Shown in pieces: positions 35,884 through 44,676 of a DNA stretch of 64,000 nucleotides (position 1 is the first letter of the stretch; the number at the start of each line of letters is the position of its first letter). Both the position numbers and the translations under genes were made by a program. Where the stretch lies: contig NZ_FNPI01000004.1 in assembly GCF_900107275.1 (NCBI RefSeq), forward strand, positions 1 through 64,000, read 5' to 3'. Source of the stretch: Evansella caseinilytica (lineage in GTDB: Bacteria > Bacillota > Bacilli > Bacillales > Salisediminibacteriaceae). The notes beneath the pieces are model-generated. The model saw only the letters and a program-made list of their open reading frames with translations, was not told the DNA's origin and ran no database searches.

Positions 35884-36744
35884 ATGAGTCTTGTAATTGG
35901 TGAAATATCTTATACGAATATACTGCCTTTATTTTATTATATTGACAGGGAGCGTCTTGCTCAGATGGGGTGTCAATTTGTTCATAAGGTACCGGCGCAA
36001 TTGAACGAAGGCATGGCAGAAGGGACGGTGGACCTCGGAGGGATATCTTCCTTTGCCTACGGCAATAACAGTAACGACTATGTGCTGCTGCCGAATTTAT
36101 CTGTTTCCTCGCCAAAAGAGGTCGGCTCGATTTTTTTATTCTCCAAATATCCGATAACACAATTGAATGGTAAATCGATCGCCTTGACCTCCAGCTCGGC
36201 AACATCCGTCAACTTGCTGAAAATGATTTTACAGAAGTACTATCAGTTTGCTGATGTCCATTACGAAACAGCTGCCCCTGATTTTCAAGAAATGATGAAA
36301 CGGCACGACGCCTGCCTGCTGATCGGGGACGATGCAATTATGACATCGTGGCATAAGCCGGACAATATTCACCAATATGATCTTGGGGCGCTCTGGCACC
36401 ATTTTACGGGATTTCCGATGACATATGCTGTCTTCGCTGTTCGCAAGGCAGCCTGGGAACAGCATCCGCAAGTATTGGCGGAGCTATACCATCAGCTTCT
36501 TCACAGCAAAAATACGTCGCTCGTCAATCAATATGAGGAAATGATTGCCTCCATTCGGTTGCAGTTGGGCGGAACAAAAACATTCTGGAAACAATATTTT
36601 AGTGGGTTAAACCATGATTTAACGGAACGTCACTTAGAAGGATTACGACATTACTTTGATACTGCGTTTGAGCTCGGATTTCTGTTAAATAAAGTAGAGA
36701 AGATGACTTTATGGTCCCCAACTAAACATTGTCATTCTGTATAA
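35884..36744 (+). CDS. mqnA: Chorismate dehydratase MqnA
   Basis: 286 residues from the ATG at 35884, preceded by GGGGGGAATGACC. The sequence fits the MqnA/DUF178 family: IGEISYTNILPLFYYID, then DLGGISSFAYGNN, LTSSSATSVNLLK and LIGDDAI. MqnA dehydrates chorismate to 3-enolpyruvylbenzoate, the committed step of the futalosine menaquinone pathway. It lies between ubiX and hepT, where B. subtilis has nothing. Confidence 0.88.
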   Translation: MSLVIGEISYTNILPLFYYIDRERLAQMGCQFVHKVPAQLNEGMAEGTVDLGGISSFAYGNNSNDYVLLPNLSVSSPKEVGSIFLFSKYPITQLNGKSIALTSSSATSVNLLKMILQKYYQFADVHYETAAPDFQEMMKRHDACLLIGDDAIMTSWHKPDNIHQYDLGALWHHFTGFPMTYAVFAVRKAAWEQHPQVLAELYHQLLHSKNTSLVNQYEEMIASIRLQLGGTKTFWKQYFSGLNHDLTERHLEGLRHYFDTAFELGFLLNKVEKMTLWSPTKHCHSV

Positions 36745-36758
36745 TTAAGGTGGACAAT

Positions 36759-37730
36759 ATGAAATTAACGGATATTTATTGGTATTTGCGATCGGATATT
36801 GCAAAAATTGAAAAAGATATCGAACGGAATGTGGATGCGAACCATCCCGTTCTCCAGCGGGCATCATCTCATTTGCTAAAAGCTGGCGGGAAAAGAATAC
36901 GCCCGATTTTTGTTTTATTGTCCGCACAATTTGGAAAGTATGATTTAGAGCAGCTAAAAAAAATTGCGGTGCCGTTGGAAATGATTCATATGGGGTCGCT
37001 CGTTCATGACGATGTCATTGACAACGCAGAGCTCAGACGCGGAAAAAAAACGGTGAAGGCGCAATGGGACAACCGCGTTGCCATGTATACCGGAGATTAC
37101 ATGTTTGCAAGGGCGATCGAAATTGCCACTTATTGCAAATCTGAAAAAGTACATCCGATATTATCCGATGCCATGGTGGAAATGTGTATCGGCGAAGTAG
37201 AACAAATTCGCGATCAATATAACTGGAATCAACATTTGCGAATGTATTTTCGCCGGATAAAAAGAAAGACGGCATTGCTGATTGCCGTCAGCTGTGAGTT
37301 GGGGGCGGTTGTCAGTGAAGTACCTGCCCGCTATCAGGAGATGCTTGCCAAGTACGGTTATTATGTCGGAATGGCCTTTCAAATTACCGACGATATTCTA
37401 GATTTTGTCGGTACGGAAAAAGAGCTCGGTAAACCTGCAGGCAGCGACTTGGTTCAAGGGAACATCACCTTGCCCGCTTTATATGCCATGCACAAACGCC
37501 CTGAGTTAAAGCTTAGGATCATTGAGCTGTTAAACAATGCTCATCCGAAAAAAACGGAAATCACCGAGACAATAGAGGCGATTAAATCGTCGGGAGCAAT
37601 CGACTATTCAAAAAACATCGCTGACCGGTATTTGGCAAAATCACGGCTCGCTTTGGAAGAGTTGCCTGATATTCAAGCAAAGAAAGCGTTGCAGCAGATT
37701 GCCGATTATATCGGGGATCGTAAATTTTAA
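36759..37730 (+). CDS. hepT: Heptaprenyl diphosphate synthase component II
   Basis: 323 residues from the ATG at 36759. The two Asp-rich motifs of trans-prenyltransferases are present, DDVIDNAELRRG near residue 84 and DDILD near residue 211. With HepS it makes the C35 side chain of menaquinone-7. The upstream ATG at 36729 lies in the end of mqnA and has no ribosome site. Confidence 0.94.
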   Translation: MKLTDIYWYLRSDIAKIEKDIERNVDANHPVLQRASSHLLKAGGKRIRPIFVLLSAQFGKYDLEQLKKIAVPLEMIHMGSLVHDDVIDNAELRRGKKTVKAQWDNRVAMYTGDYMFARAIEIATYCKSEKVHPILSDAMVEMCIGEVEQIRDQYNWNQHLRMYFRRIKRKTALLIAVSCELGAVVSEVPARYQEMLAKYGYYVGMAFQITDDILDFVGTEKELGKPAGSDLVQGNITLPALYAMHKRPELKLRIIELLNNAHPKKTEITETIEAIKSSGAIDYSKNIADRYLAKSRLALEELPDIQAKKALQQIADYIGDRKF

Positions 37731-38349
37731 CGGTTTTCCGAAAATATTCCCCTTCTTCAATTCTGTGACAATATAGATAGCTAGTAAAAGTATCTGCTTC
37801 CAAGAACCCCCTACCTCAAACAGCCAAAAGGCTATTAAGTGGCGGATAGTTCACAGAGTGCTCAACAAGAAACAAACAGCGTCAAGAAGACCGTGGTGTG
37901 GAGGCCGTTACCTGCTGCACACGTACACAACACGTACGTGTGCAGCGGAGGGACAACGCAACGAAGAGATTCGCCCGGACATTTTGAACTTCTCCAATAT
38001 AATTTGAGTTCAAAAAGGAGGACATCACAACGGCAAGAAGGTCGAGGCGTGGCAGGCCCGAGCAGCGGAGCGTACAAGGGACGTACGTGAGCAGCGGAGG
38101 GACAACGCAACGAAGAGATTCGCAGACGTTGTGTCCCGGACATTTTGAACTTCTCTTCAAGAGGTTGTTGGCGATAAGCACCTTACAGGCGACCACCATT
38201 TCTCCCCCTGCTCCGGAGCTGCAGTTTAGTGAAGCGGACTTTAACAAAAAATAAGCCCGTTCAGAAGAATCATTGTGATTTTTGTGAATATTTGTTATAA
38301 TCAAAAAGGTTTTGGACACCATTTTACATACATAATGGAGGTTTGGTTA
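37731..38349 (+). repeat. Two tandem family B repeats in the hepT-ndk gap
   Basis: A degenerate copy (about 37880-37993, with CGTACACAACACGTACG hairpin) is followed by a well-preserved copy (38006-38155), both ending in GGACATTTTGAACTTCTC. Reading frames of up to 146 codons across this interval are repeat artefacts. Bases 38160-38270 show nothing recognisable. Confidence 0.8.
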
Positions 38350-38793
38350 ATGGAACGTACATTTCTTATGGTAAAGCCGGATGGAGTACAGCGAGGATTG
38401 ATCGGAGAGATCGTTTCGCGTTTCGAGAACAAAGGCTTCCAGCTCGTCGGGGCCAAAATGGTTGCGGTTACAAAAGAGCTGGCAGAAACCCATTACGGGG
38501 AACATAAAGAGCGCCCTTTTTTTCATGATCTGGTACAATTCATTACTTCTGGACCGGTTTTTGCAATGGTATGGGAAGGGGATAATGTCATTGCAGAAGC
38601 AAGAAAAATGATGGGTGCAACGAATCCGAATGACGCCCTGCCGGGAACCGTACGCGGAGATTTCGGCGTGCATTTATCGAAGAACATTATTCACGGCTCC
38701 GATGCTGCGGAAAGTGCTGCGAAGGAAATCACACTATGGTTCCGGGAGGAAGAGCTTGTATCGTATACGAAAACAATATCTGAATGGGTATGA
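38350..38793 (+). CDS. ndk: Nucleoside diphosphate kinase
   Basis: 147 residues from the ATG at 38350 (site TGGAGGTTTGGTTA). The N-terminal [19 protein letters not shown] and the active-site [12 protein letters not shown] (catalytic His) are complete. Equalises NTP and dNTP pools. It lies before cheR, the usual order. Confidence 0.96.
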   Translation: MERTFLMVKPDGVQRGLIGEIVSRFENKGFQLVGAKMVAVTKELAETHYGEHKERPFFHDLVQFITSGPVFAMVWEGDNVIAEARKMMGATNPNDALPGTVRGDFGVHLSKNIIHGSDAAESAAKEITLWFREEELVSYTKTISEWV

Positions 38794-39122
38794 TAACACT
38801 TGAAAAAAAGCATACTATGCTTGACAAAAGCGAGTTTATATCAATGGAACTCGCTTCAGCGGGTGTCTTAAAAGGGAAAGCCGACCTTTTGGGACACCTC
38901 TTCTTTCAACTCGACTTAAGCTTGGGTGAACGATGGGTGACTTGTTCCCTTTTCACTCACGCTTTAAAAAAGGGCAGGCGGTCTTTCAGGAGAGCCAAAG
39001 TCCGACGGATTCGCTTCCTGCTTTTGTGGTTGGTTGATTTTTTTCGACAAAAGACTAGTTTATCCGACGTTATTATGATAAAAAGATATCATACTTGTAA
39101 AAATAATGAGGGGAACGATACG
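38794..39122 (+). terminator. ndk-cheR gap with two terminator-like hairpins
   Basis: AGCGAGTT...AACTCGCT (about 38829-38855) and the family C hairpin GGTGTCTTAAAAGG / CCTTTTGGGACACC (38862-38898) follow ndk. The rest, to the cheR site GAGGGGAACG, shows no gene. The long frame that joins this stretch to cheR is not credible as an N-terminal extension. Confidence 0.6.
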
Positions 39123-39893
39123 ATGTCTGATTATGTAAAATTTATCGAAAAAATCAAAGGAAAAACAGGAATCGATTTAGCATTGTATAAAGAAGCGCAG
39201 ATGAAACGCAGGCTCACCTCCTTAAAAGACAAGCGCGGATATCCGACGTTTATCGACTATTATGAAGCGATGGTGAAAGATCATGATCTGTATGATGAGT
39301 TTCTCCAGCGGATGACAATCAACGTATCGGAATTTTTCCGGAATCCAAACAGATGGCAAGTGTTGGAAAATAAAATTCTGCCGCAGCTATTAGCGGCCGA
39401 CAGAAAGGTGAAATTTTGGAGCGCTGCCTGTTCGACCGGTGAAGAGCCATATTCATTAGTGATGATGCTGCGTAAAAAAATTCCGTATTCAAAGATGGAT
39501 ATTTTGGCGACCGATCTGGACGAAGTAATATTGGAAAGGGCAAAAGCGGGAGTGTACCCGGAACGTTCTTTAAAGGATGTTCCAAAGGAAATGAAGGATC
39601 ACTATTTCCGACAGGACGAATTAGGGTTTCGCATCATTGATGAAGTAAAGAAACCGATTCGCTTTAAACAGCACAATCTGCTCGCAAATCCGTTTGAGTC
39701 GGGTTTTGATATGATCATTTGCAGAAATGTGATGATTTATTTTACTGAAGATGCCAAAGACAAGCTTTATCATAAATTCAGCAATGCCTTGAAGCCCGGC
39801 GGCTTTCTGTTTGTTGGCAGCACGGAGCAGATTTTCAATCCGCAGCAATACGGATTTACTACGGAAGACACATTTTTTTACCGCAAAGAATGA
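39123..39893 (+). CDS. cheR: Chemotaxis protein methyltransferase CheR
   Basis: 256 residues from the ATG at 39123, the same length as the B. subtilis enzyme. An N-terminal helical domain precedes a SAM-dependent domain with WSAACSTGEEPYSLVM and FDMIICRNVMIYF. CheR methylates glutamates of chemoreceptors; the organism is therefore probably motile. No other chemotaxis genes are in the window, as in B. subtilis. Confidence 0.93.
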   Translation: MSDYVKFIEKIKGKTGIDLALYKEAQMKRRLTSLKDKRGYPTFIDYYEAMVKDHDLYDEFLQRMTINVSEFFRNPNRWQVLENKILPQLLAADRKVKFWSAACSTGEEPYSLVMMLRKKIPYSKMDILATDLDEVILERAKAGVYPERSLKDVPKEMKDHYFRQDELGFRIIDEVKKPIRFKQHNLLANPFESGFDMIICRNVMIYFTEDAKDKLYHKFSNALKPGGFLFVGSTEQIFNPQQYGFTTEDTFFYRKE

Positions 39894-40248
39894 CAGCTTG
39901 GCGTCAGTCGGGAGTGTGAGCGGGCTAAATCGTTCGGGGTTGTTCAAAAGGTGGAAGCGCCCTTTTTTTGAACAGCCTCGTAATATTTTAGTGTATGTAC
40001 AGAAAGATTGGTTTTTATCTTTCTGTACATACACGAAGCAATGAGTGGAGCCGATGCATTTTTTTAAGTCAGCTACGAGTGGGGTTCTCGTAGCTGCGCA
40101 TCGAGCAGAACCATTGCCTTTTTGAACAACCTCGTAATATTTTAGAAAAGTTGCCCAAAAGGGTTGAAAAAATTCAAGAAATAAAAGAAAATGATAATTA
40201 ATAACTTTTTAGCACGTAAAAGCGATAAAGAAAGCAGAGGTCGATAGC
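39894..40248 (+). repeat. Adjacent minimal and short family A repeats in the cheR-aroC gap
   Basis: A minimal element, GGGGTTGTTCAAAAGG...CCTTTTTTTGAACAGCCTC (39937-39979), is followed by GTAATATTTTA and then a short-form copy, 39991-40133. The second hairpin reads GTGTATGTACAGAAAGAT / ATCTTTCTGTACATACAC, with paired changes from the usual sequence. GTAATATTTTA recurs directly after it (40134-40144), an 11-bp flanking direct repeat. Bases 40150-40248 carry only AT-rich sequence and the aroC ribosome site. Confidence 0.85.
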
Positions 40249-41421
40249 ATGAGATTTTTAACCGCCGGTGAATCACACGGACCAGAGTTAACCGTCATTA
40301 TAGAAGGTGTGCCCAGCCAGCTTCCCCTCACAGAAGAGGACATCAATCTTCACTTACATCGAAGGCAAAAAGGCTACGGCCGCGGGCGGAGAATGCAAAT
40401 TGAAACGGACCGCGTACGTATTACCGCCGGTGTTAGACATGGAAAAACGACTGGTGCGCCGATAGCCCTTCATGTTGAAAATAAAGATTGGAAGCATTGG
40501 GAAAAGATCATGGGCGCTCAGCCGCTGACAGAAGAAGAGGAAAGTGAAGTAAAGCGAAAAATTACACGTCCTAGGCCGGGGCATGCCGATTTAACCGGTG
40601 CCATCAAGTACCGCCACCGGGATATGAGAAACGTGCTGGAACGCTCGTCCGCAAGAGAAACGACGGTTCGGGTAGCAGCCGGCGCGGTGGCGCAAAAAAT
40701 ATTGAAAGAGTTCGGGATCGACATTTGCGGGCACGTACTGGAAATCGGTGTGATCCGCAGTGAGGGGACGGCATTTTCCTCCATTGCAGAATTGAAGGCG
40801 CGGACAGAAGCATCGGAGGTTCGCTGCTTTGATCCGGAAGTCAGTGAAAAAATGAAACTGGCGATTGATGAAGCGAAAGAAAACGGCGATTCCATCGGCG
40901 GCATTGTGGAAGTGGTTGCGACCGGTGTTCCCGTCGGTCTCGGGAGCCACGTGCATTATGACCGCAAACTCGACGCTCGGATTGCTCAGGGCGTCATGAG
41001 CATCAATGCTTTTAAAGGGGTTGAGATCGGGATCGGTTTTGAAGCGGCAAGGCTTTTGGGAAGCCAGGTTCACGACGAAATCATTTACAGCGAAGAAGCG
41101 GGTTTTAGCCGCAAAACGAACCGTTTAGGCGGCTTTGAAGGCGGGATGACGAACGGCATGCCGGTGGTTGTCAGAGGGGCGATGAAGCCGATTCCCACCT
41201 TGTATAAGCCGTTGCAAAGTGTGGATATTGAAACGAAAGAAGTTTTCTCAGCGAGTATCGAACGGTCGGACAGCTGCGCTGTTCCCGCAGCTGCCGTTGT
41301 CTGTGAAGCGGCTGTGGCGTGGGAATTGGCAAGTGCATTTTTAGAGAAATTCGGGTCGGATACAATGGAAGATATCCGGCAGCATGTTGAGAATTATCAT
41401 GAAAAAGTGAGGCGCTTTTAA
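40249..41421 (+). CDS. aroC: Chorismate synthase
   Basis: 390 residues. Signatures [26 protein letters not shown] and [25 protein letters not shown] are complete. Converts EPSP to chorismate, which feeds the trp, tyr and phe branches here and, through MqnA, menaquinone. First gene of the aromatic supraoperon (aroF in B. subtilis nomenclature). Confidence 0.96.
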   Translation: MRFLTAGESHGPELTVIIEGVPSQLPLTEEDINLHLHRRQKGYGRGRRMQIETDRVRITAGVRHGKTTGAPIALHVENKDWKHWEKIMGAQPLTEEEESEVKRKITRPRPGHADLTGAIKYRHRDMRNVLERSSARETTVRVAAGAVAQKILKEFGIDICGHVLEIGVIRSEGTAFSSIAELKARTEASEVRCFDPEVSEKMKLAIDEAKENGDSIGGIVEVVATGVPVGLGSHVHYDRKLDARIAQGVMSINAFKGVEIGIGFEAARLLGSQVHDEIIYSEEAGFSRKTNRLGGFEGGMTNGMPVVVRGAMKPIPTLYKPLQSVDIETKEVFSASIERSDSCAVPAAAVVCEAAVAWELASAFLEKFGSDTMEDIRQHVENYHEKVRRF

Positions 41422-42510
41422 ATGGGATCATCCATTCTCCATGTTCACAGCTCGCAGCATACGTATCCGATTATTATCGAACCGGGCTGCAGAAAGAGAA
41501 CATTTGCTTTCATCGATCAATATATTACTAGAAAGCCGACGAAATATTTAATCATAACGGACGACAACGTTGCTCCGCTTTATTTAGAGGATGTCGTGCA
41601 TTCCTTTCCTTCATCTGAAACAGTGGAAACATATGTTGTTCCGAGCGGGGAACAATCCAAATCGTTTAAGCAGTACGAGGAGACAGTCACTGCCGCTTTG
41701 AAATATAGGCTTGACCGCCGCTCGCTGATCATTGCTTTGGGCGGCGGGGTTGTCGGCGATCTGGCCGGCTTTGTGGCGGCATCGTATATGCGCGGCATTC
41801 CATTTATACAAATTCCGACAACGCTGCTTGCCCATGACAGCAGCGTCGGCGGTAAAGTCGGCATCAATCATTCGCTTGGCAAAAACATGGTCGGTGCCTT
41901 TCATCAGCCCTCGCTGGTACTCTATGATCCGGAAGCGCTGCTTTCCCTCCCGGAGCGGGAATGGCGTTCAGGTTTTGCAGAGGTGATAAAGCATGGATTT
42001 ATTGCCGACAAAGATTTATTGGAATGGCTTGTAACGCATGTTACTTCCTTTCAAGAGTGGGACATGGATATCCTCTCCGAAATGCTGTACCGCTCGATTC
42101 AAGTAAAAGCGAATATCGTTCAGGAGGACGAAAAGGAGCAGGGAGTCCGGGCGTTCCTGAACTTTGGTCATACACTCGGTCATGCGATTGAAGCGGAAGC
42201 TGGTTATGGTGCGATTACCCACGGTGAAGCGGTGGCAATCGGTATTGTATACGCGTTGCGTTTAAGTGAAAAATGCTTCGAGGTCAATTTGCAATCTGCT
42301 CCTTATTTGGAAAAGCTGAAAAGCCTCGGTTATCAGCTCGATATTCCAAAACAGCTAAGTGCCGACGGTCTGCTCGAAAGAATGAGCGTGGACAAAAAGG
42401 CGTATAACCAGGTCATCCGTTTCGTGCTGTTAAAAGCAATCGGGAAACCTGTGGTCCAGGGAATGAGTGGTACGGTGCTGTTAGATGAACTGAAAAGAGA
42501 GGTGAAGTAG
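41422..42510 (+). CDS. aroB: 3-dehydroquinate synthase
   Basis: 362 residues starting on the base after the aroC stop. NAD-binding GGGVVGDLAGFVAASYMRG near residue 110, SVGGKVGINH and the metal-binding NFGHTLGHAIE histidines are present. Second step of the shikimate pathway. Confidence 0.96.
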   Translation: MGSSILHVHSSQHTYPIIIEPGCRKRTFAFIDQYITRKPTKYLIITDDNVAPLYLEDVVHSFPSSETVETYVVPSGEQSKSFKQYEETVTAALKYRLDRRSLIIALGGGVVGDLAGFVAASYMRGIPFIQIPTTLLAHDSSVGGKVGINHSLGKNMVGAFHQPSLVLYDPEALLSLPEREWRSGFAEVIKHGFIADKDLLEWLVTHVTSFQEWDMDILSEMLYRSIQVKANIVQEDEKEQGVRAFLNFGHTLGHAIEAEAGYGAITHGEAVAIGIVYALRLSEKCFEVNLQSAPYLEKLKSLGYQLDIPKQLSADGLLERMSVDKKAYNQVIRFVLLKAIGKPVVQGMSGTVLLDELKREVK

Positions 42511-42511
42511 C

Positions 42512-42904
42512 ATGGTAAGAGGAGTAAGAGGAGTAAGAGGAGCAATTACAGTGAAGGAGAATAAGGAAGAGGCAATCGTCTCTGCCGCCTTTCGCTTATT
42601 TAAGACAATGCAAAAGGAAAATGGTTATGTCCCTGATGACATTTCCCATATTATTATCACAATGACGCCGGATCTTGATGCAGCATTTCCGGCGAAAGCC
42701 TTAAGGCAGCTGGAAGGCTATGATCTTGTGCCTGTCATGTGTGCCCAGGAAATTCCTGTTCCCGGCAGCCTGGAAAAATGTATTCGGGTCATGCTGACGC
42801 TGAATACAACGAAGTCTCCAGGAGAAATCAATCATGTTTATTTGGAGGATGCGGTAACCTTGAGACCGGATTTATTCTTGACAAATCAAGGGCAGTTGCG
42901 ATAG
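42512..42904 (+). CDS. aroH: Chorismate mutase, AroH type
   Basis: 130 residues, the monofunctional trimeric mutase of Bacillus that turns chorismate into prephenate. Active-site elements RGAITV, the KTMQKENGY region and CAQEIPVPGSLEKCIRVML are recognisable. The N-terminus carries a threefold 9-bp repeat, GTAAGAGGA, reading VRGVRGVRG; B. subtilis AroH has IRGIRG. The start is 1 nt after the aroB stop with an AGAGAGGTGAAG site. Confidence 0.92.
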   Translation: MVRGVRGVRGAITVKENKEEAIVSAAFRLFKTMQKENGYVPDDISHIIITMTPDLDAAFPAKALRQLEGYDLVPVMCAQEIPVPGSLEKCIRVMLTLNTTKSPGEINHVYLEDAVTLRPDLFLTNQGQLR

Positions 42905-42907
42905 TAT
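42878..42907 (+). promoter_or_regulatory. Sigma-A promoter of the trp operon
   Basis: TTGACA (42878-42883), 18 nt, TAGTAT (42902-42907), lying across the end of aroH, as the trp promoter does in B. subtilis. Transcription would start near 42914, just before the TRAP site. Confidence 0.7.
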
Positions 42908-42941
42908 GGCTACAAGCGTTGTAAGGAATTTTTAGAATAAT

Positions 42942-42995
42942 CAGTTGAGTTGAGCAGAGAGATGAGAAGAGTTGAGCTGAGGAGAGCAGAGACAG
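42942..42995 (+). promoter_or_regulatory. TRAP-binding site in the trp leader
   Basis: Nine GAG triplets start at 42947, 42952, 42957, 42964, 42969, 42974, 42979, 42984 and 42989, spaced by two bases except one gap of four. CAG at 42942 and CAG at 42993 complete eleven NAG triplets. This is the pattern bound by the 11-mer TRAP encoded by mtrB in this window. Confidence 0.88.
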
Positions 42996-43036
42996 TGGAC
43001 GTAGAATGGCGTCTGCCTCTGTGGCAGACGTTTTTT
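42987..43036 (+). terminator. trp attenuator (overlapping antiterminator and terminator)
   Basis: The terminator is CGTCTGCC (43010-43017) / GGCAGACG (43023-43030) plus TTTTTT. A competing antiterminator can form by CAGAG (42987) with CTCTG (43017) and GACG (42998) with CGTC (43010); its 5' arm includes the last TRAP triplets. TRAP binding would thus favour termination when tryptophan is plentiful. Confidence 0.8.
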
Positions 43037-43165
43037 ATTATCATTTTATTTTATTGCTTTAAAGCATAAAAAGGCAGGCTCCGTCCGTTTAGCAATCTGT
43101 GTTCCTTCCATGATGCCTCCTCGCATCAACCGCTTCTCCTGATATTTTGGAAAGAGGTGAAGCCG

Positions 43166-44674
43166 GTGATTGAAACGAATCTTCAAACATTTGTAAACGA
43201 CGCAGCGTCGTTTCAGACAATTCCAATGTCAACGACGATCGTTGCCGATACAAAAACCCCCATTCAATTGTTTCAACTGTTTGATGAAGAAGCCGCATTT
43301 ATTTTAGAAAGTAATGACAGTTTATCAACATGGTCCAACTACTCGTTTATCGGATTGCGGCCGAAATATTTATTGTATGAGATGGATGGTGTTTTTCATC
43401 TGGAAGATGTGAATGGACGAGAGCTTTTTAGCGGAAGGAAGTTTCCGGAAGTGTGGGGGGAAAGCTTGAAGCTCCTGAATGTTGCTCCAAGCTGGCCGGA
43501 TTTGCCGTTTCCGGGCGGAGCCGTCGGATACTTCAGCTTTGAATCGTATTCTTTATACGAAAAAAAAATACAAAAGAAGTCCAATGCTTCATCAGCAAAG
43601 GACGTGAACCTCGTTTTTTGCGAGACAATCCTCGCCTACCATCATGAAAAGGAAGAGCTTACAGTGATTCATCTGCAGGCAGTCGACAGCCAGTCCGTGG
43701 AAGCAAGTTATAACGAAGGAAGGCAGCGGATTTACGACGTTCTTTCAAAAATAGAGAGCGGAATTCCGAAGCAGTCAACGGTATTTCAGCAGCAGCTAAG
43801 CCAGGAGGAAGACGTGTTTCAAGGCGTTCGCTCCAACTGTGCCAAAGCGGAATTCCTTAGCAATGTTCGCAAATTGAAGGAATTTATTGAAGCGGGGGAC
43901 ATTTTTCAAGGGGTGCTTTCACAGCGTTTCGATTTACCCGTGAAGTCGTCGGGCTTCGATATATATCGCGTCTTGCGGAAGGTCAACCCTTCTCCTTATT
44001 TATATTATTTACGGCTCGGTGATCAGGAAATTATCGGTAGTTCCCCGGAAAGGCTCGTCAAGGTTGGGGATAAAAGAGATTTGGAAATTCATCCGATTGC
44101 CGGTACGAGGCCACGGGGAAAAACAAAGCCGGAAGACGATATGCTGGCAGATGACCTGATCAACGATGAAAAAGAGCGTGCCGAACACTTGATGCTCGTT
44201 GATTTAGCAAGAAACGACATCGGCAAAGTCAGCGATTTCGGTACCGTGAAAGTTCAAGATATGATGACGATCACCTATTTTTCCCATGTCATGCATCTGA
44301 TCACCAAAGTACAAGGACGCTTAAAGGAGAATATTCACCCATTTGAAGCGCTGTTTTCGGCTCATCCGGCAGGGACGGTTTCCGGCGCGCCGAAGGTTAG
44401 GGCGGTGGAGATTATTCAGGAATTGGAAAAAGACCGCCGCGGTGTTTACGCCGGTGCGATTGCCTATTGCGGCTGGAATGGCGCGATTGACTCCTGTATC
44501 GCAATTAGAACGATTATTTTGAAGGACGGAATTGCATCCGTTCAGGCAGGGGCGGGGATCGTCCATGATTCAGTTCCTGAATCCGAATGGGAGGAAACGA
44601 GAAATAAAGCGAGAGCATTGCTGTTTGCCTTGAAAATCGCTGAACAACGATTAGCAATGGAGGAGGTTTTCTGA
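43166..44674 (+). CDS. trpE: Anthranilate synthase component I
   Basis: 502 residues from the GTG at 43166, spaced properly from AAAGAGGTGAAG. Conserved blocks: the Trp-binding LLES-like region ([19 protein letters not shown]), [21 protein letters not shown] and [16 protein letters not shown]. Converts chorismate to anthranilate with a glutamine amidotransferase subunit; no trpG/pabA lies in this operon, as in B. subtilis where pabA serves both enzymes. Confidence 0.95.
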   Translation: MIETNLQTFVNDAASFQTIPMSTTIVADTKTPIQLFQLFDEEAAFILESNDSLSTWSNYSFIGLRPKYLLYEMDGVFHLEDVNGRELFSGRKFPEVWGESLKLLNVAPSWPDLPFPGGAVGYFSFESYSLYEKKIQKKSNASSAKDVNLVFCETILAYHHEKEELTVIHLQAVDSQSVEASYNEGRQRIYDVLSKIESGIPKQSTVFQQQLSQEEDVFQGVRSNCAKAEFLSNVRKLKEFIEAGDIFQGVLSQRFDLPVKSSGFDIYRVLRKVNPSPYLYYLRLGDQEIIGSSPERLVKVGDKRDLEIHPIAGTRPRGKTKPEDDMLADDLINDEKERAEHLMLVDLARNDIGKVSDFGTVKVQDMMTITYFSHVMHLITKVQGRLKENIHPFEALFSAHPAGTVSGAPKVRAVEIIQELEKDRRGVYAGAIAYCGWNGAIDSCIAIRTIILKDGIASVQAGAGIVHDSVPESEWEETRNKARALLFALKIAEQRLAMEEVF

Positions 44675-44676
44675 CA

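Noticed and set aside
38784-39122. N-terminal extension of CheR
   Set aside because: The extension passes through terminator hairpins, has no ribosome site, and the ATG at 39123 gives the standard 256-residue protein.
42497-42542. Second TRAP-binding site over the aroH start (GAG triplets)
   Set aside because: GAGs come in pairs without a spacer and repeat every 9 nt, which does not fit the 4-6 nt period that TRAP needs; the pattern is explained by the 9-bp repeat.
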